NCBI GenBank assembly: GCA_003222895.1
Contig: QHXI01000060.1
Span: 1-64,000 of the forward strand
From: Acidobacteriota bacterium
Lineage (GTDB): Bacteria; Acidobacteriota; Blastocatellia; Pyrinomonadales; Pyrinomonadaceae
DNA length: 64,000 nt
Direction: 5' to 3'
The position numbers and the translations under genes were made by a program. The notes under the pieces were generated by a model. The model worked only from the letters and a program-made list of their open reading frames with translations, was not told the DNA's origin and did not search any database. Positions 63,345 to 64,000 of this stretch are shown here, piece after piece (the stretch's first letter is position 1; each line of letters starts with the position of its first letter).

Positions 63345-63376
63345 GGCTATTGAATTTCACGCTTCCGGCGTGTTGA
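63345..63376. repeat. GGCTATTG-TTTCACGC repeat copy
   Basis: This short element shares GGCTATTG, TTTCACGC and GGCGTG in order with 62455-62481. It lies between the comF-family gene and the DksA/TraR-type gene. Confidence 0.6.
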
Positions 63377-63395
63377 AGCAGAAAATGCTGCCGCC

Positions 63396-63431
63396 AAAAA
63401 CAAATGCGGCCTTCGGTTTTCCGAAGGCCGC
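63396..63431 (-). terminator. rho-independent terminator after DksA/TraR gene
   Basis: A perfect 11-bp stem, GCGGCCTTCGG (63406-63416) with CCGAAGGCCGC (63421-63431), has a TTTT loop. On the minus strand it is followed by ATTTGTTTTT (63396-63405). It lies 35 bases after the end of the zinc-finger gene at 63466. Confidence 0.85.
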
Positions 63432-63465
63432 AATTATCTCACGATCGAATTGAGTCGACGAAGAT

Positions 63466-63834
63466 TTATTCTTCCTCAGCCACCAACAATCCGCGCTCGT
63501 TCAATTCCTGGCAACGGACACAATGCTGCGCCCAGGGCACTGCCTCGAGCCGCTTTTCCTGAATCGGCTCGCCACAGTTGTCGCAGAATCCATAGTCGCC
63601 TTCGGCAATTCGATACAATGCCGCGTCAATGGATTCCAAAAGTTGCCGATCGTTGGTCGACATCGACATCAACAGTTCTTTCGTGTAAGCGTTAGCCGCC
63701 ATGTCCGCCGGATCCTGCGTCGCCTCGGCATCGCGCTCGCGGCTGTAAGCTTCCGCGGCTTGCACCTGGCCCACCAGGCCCTCACGGCGTATCAATAATT
63801 TATCTCGATAGGTTTTTGCTTTTCTCTTGTCCAT
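63466..63834 (-). CDS. DksA/TraR-type zinc-finger protein
   Basis: The 122-residue protein has an N-terminal coiled-coil-like helical region and a C-terminal zinc finger, CDNCGEPIQEKRLEAVPWAQHCVRCQE, as in DksA/TraR proteins. These bind RNA polymerase in the secondary channel and modulate transcription with ppGpp. An AYTKELLMSMSTNDRQLLESIDAALYRIAEGDYGFC segment fits the family. A clear terminator follows at 63396-63431. Whether it is DksA proper or another member is not settled. Confidence 0.9.
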   Translation of the reverse strand: MDKRKAKTYRDKLLIRREGLVGQVQAAEAYSRERDAEATQDPADMAANAYTKELLMSMSTNDRQLLESIDAALYRIAEGDYGFCDNCGEPIQEKRLEAVPWAQHCVRCQELNERGLLVAEEE

Positions 63835-63862
63835 TCTGCTTGTTCAATCCTCCACTGAAGTC

Positions 63863-64000
63863 CTATTTCTGATACGGCAAACCGCGATTGATCGTGTAAG
63901 CCCGATAAACCTGCTCGAGCACCAGCACGCGCGCCATTTCATGCGTAAACGTCAGACGTGACACCCGCCAACGCTGATTCGCGCGCGACACAACTTCTGA
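63863..64000 (-). CDS. rlmH: 23S rRNA pseudouridine1915 N3-methyltransferase, C-terminus (partial)
   Basis: The minus-strand frame entering from the right edge ends WRVSRLTFTHEMARVLVLEQ, VYRAYTINRGLPYQK and stop. This matches the conserved C-terminus of RlmH (E. coli ends with a similar LAEQLYRAWSI...HPY pattern). Only the last 45 residues are in the window, and the start lies beyond 64000. RlmH methylates pseudouridine 1915 of 23S rRNA on the assembled ribosome. It precedes the DksA/TraR gene by about 30 bases on the same strand. Confidence 0.9.
   Translation of the reverse strand, partial: SEVVSRANQRWRVSRLTFTHEMARVLVLEQVYRAYTINRGLPYQK

Overview
The window looks like chromosomal DNA of a free-living, probably soil, Acidobacteriota member, most likely Blastocatellia-like. 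This is inferred from gene style, not from a marker gene: a kinase-TolB-TPR fusion, TPR proteins, M28 and PIG-L secreted enzymes, unlinked MacB-type permeases, and many intergenic hairpin repeats. There is no rRNA, no CRISPR array and no recognisable transposase. One tRNA (Glu, CTC) lies at 17384-17460. A partial rlmH runs off the right edge.

Layout. 0.3-3.0 kb: two FtsX/MacB-type permeases separated by a hairpin repeat. 3.1-7.0 kb: Ser/Thr kinase-TolB-TPR protein and an MFS transporter. 7.6-11.2 kb: an accessory patch of four genes with strong Shine-Dalgarno sites (membrane protein, M15 peptidase, GH75-like chitosanase, PLD-like membrane protein), holding a relic of the neighbouring M28 peptidase gene. 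11.2-17.2 kb: M28 peptidase and the split proton-translocating transhydrogenase operon pntAA/pntAB/pntB, interrupted by an endonuclease-fold gene with a small partner and by a 200-bp hairpin. 17.4-29.4 kb: tRNA, TPM/LemA/nucleotidyltransferase genes, lytic transglycosylase, a two-domain ABC permease and a large PIG-L protein. 29.6-34.9 kb: glnA-glnE nitrogen control block with two small downstream genes. 35.1-36.9 kb: AraC-type regulator with two exported proteins, one very Cys-rich. 37.2-46.5 kb: polyamine cluster (speA, a deoxyhypusine-synthase-like speY, speB) enclosing three genes not tied to polyamines: a propeller-like protein, a tandemly duplicated protein of unknown family and a ChoD-like GMC oxidoreductase. 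46.7-64 kb: housekeeping genes (threonine synthase, cyclophilin, thiE/thiD, TPR protein, ABC-2 permease, Tat-exported aminotransferase, rarA, methyltransferase, tatA, HNH protein, proline iminopeptidase, ComF, DksA/TraR, rlmH).

How the genes work together. GlnE would adenylylate GlnA at a conserved Tyr that is present (Tyr401). SpeA and SpeB convert arginine to putrescine through agmatine, and the SpeY-like enzyme probably makes homospermidine, as its homologue does in Anabaena. The Pnt proteins form one membrane complex. The strongest candidates for something undescribed are the three-gene insert inside the polyamine cluster (40.5-45.4 kb), the endonuclease-fold pair inside the pnt operon (14.9-16.1 kb) and the 7.6-11.2 kb cell-wall-hydrolase patch. 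Several unrelated families of short palindromic or heptamer-like repeats fill the intergenic spaces and in places supply coding sequence, including an in-frame insert inside thiD and several gene tails.
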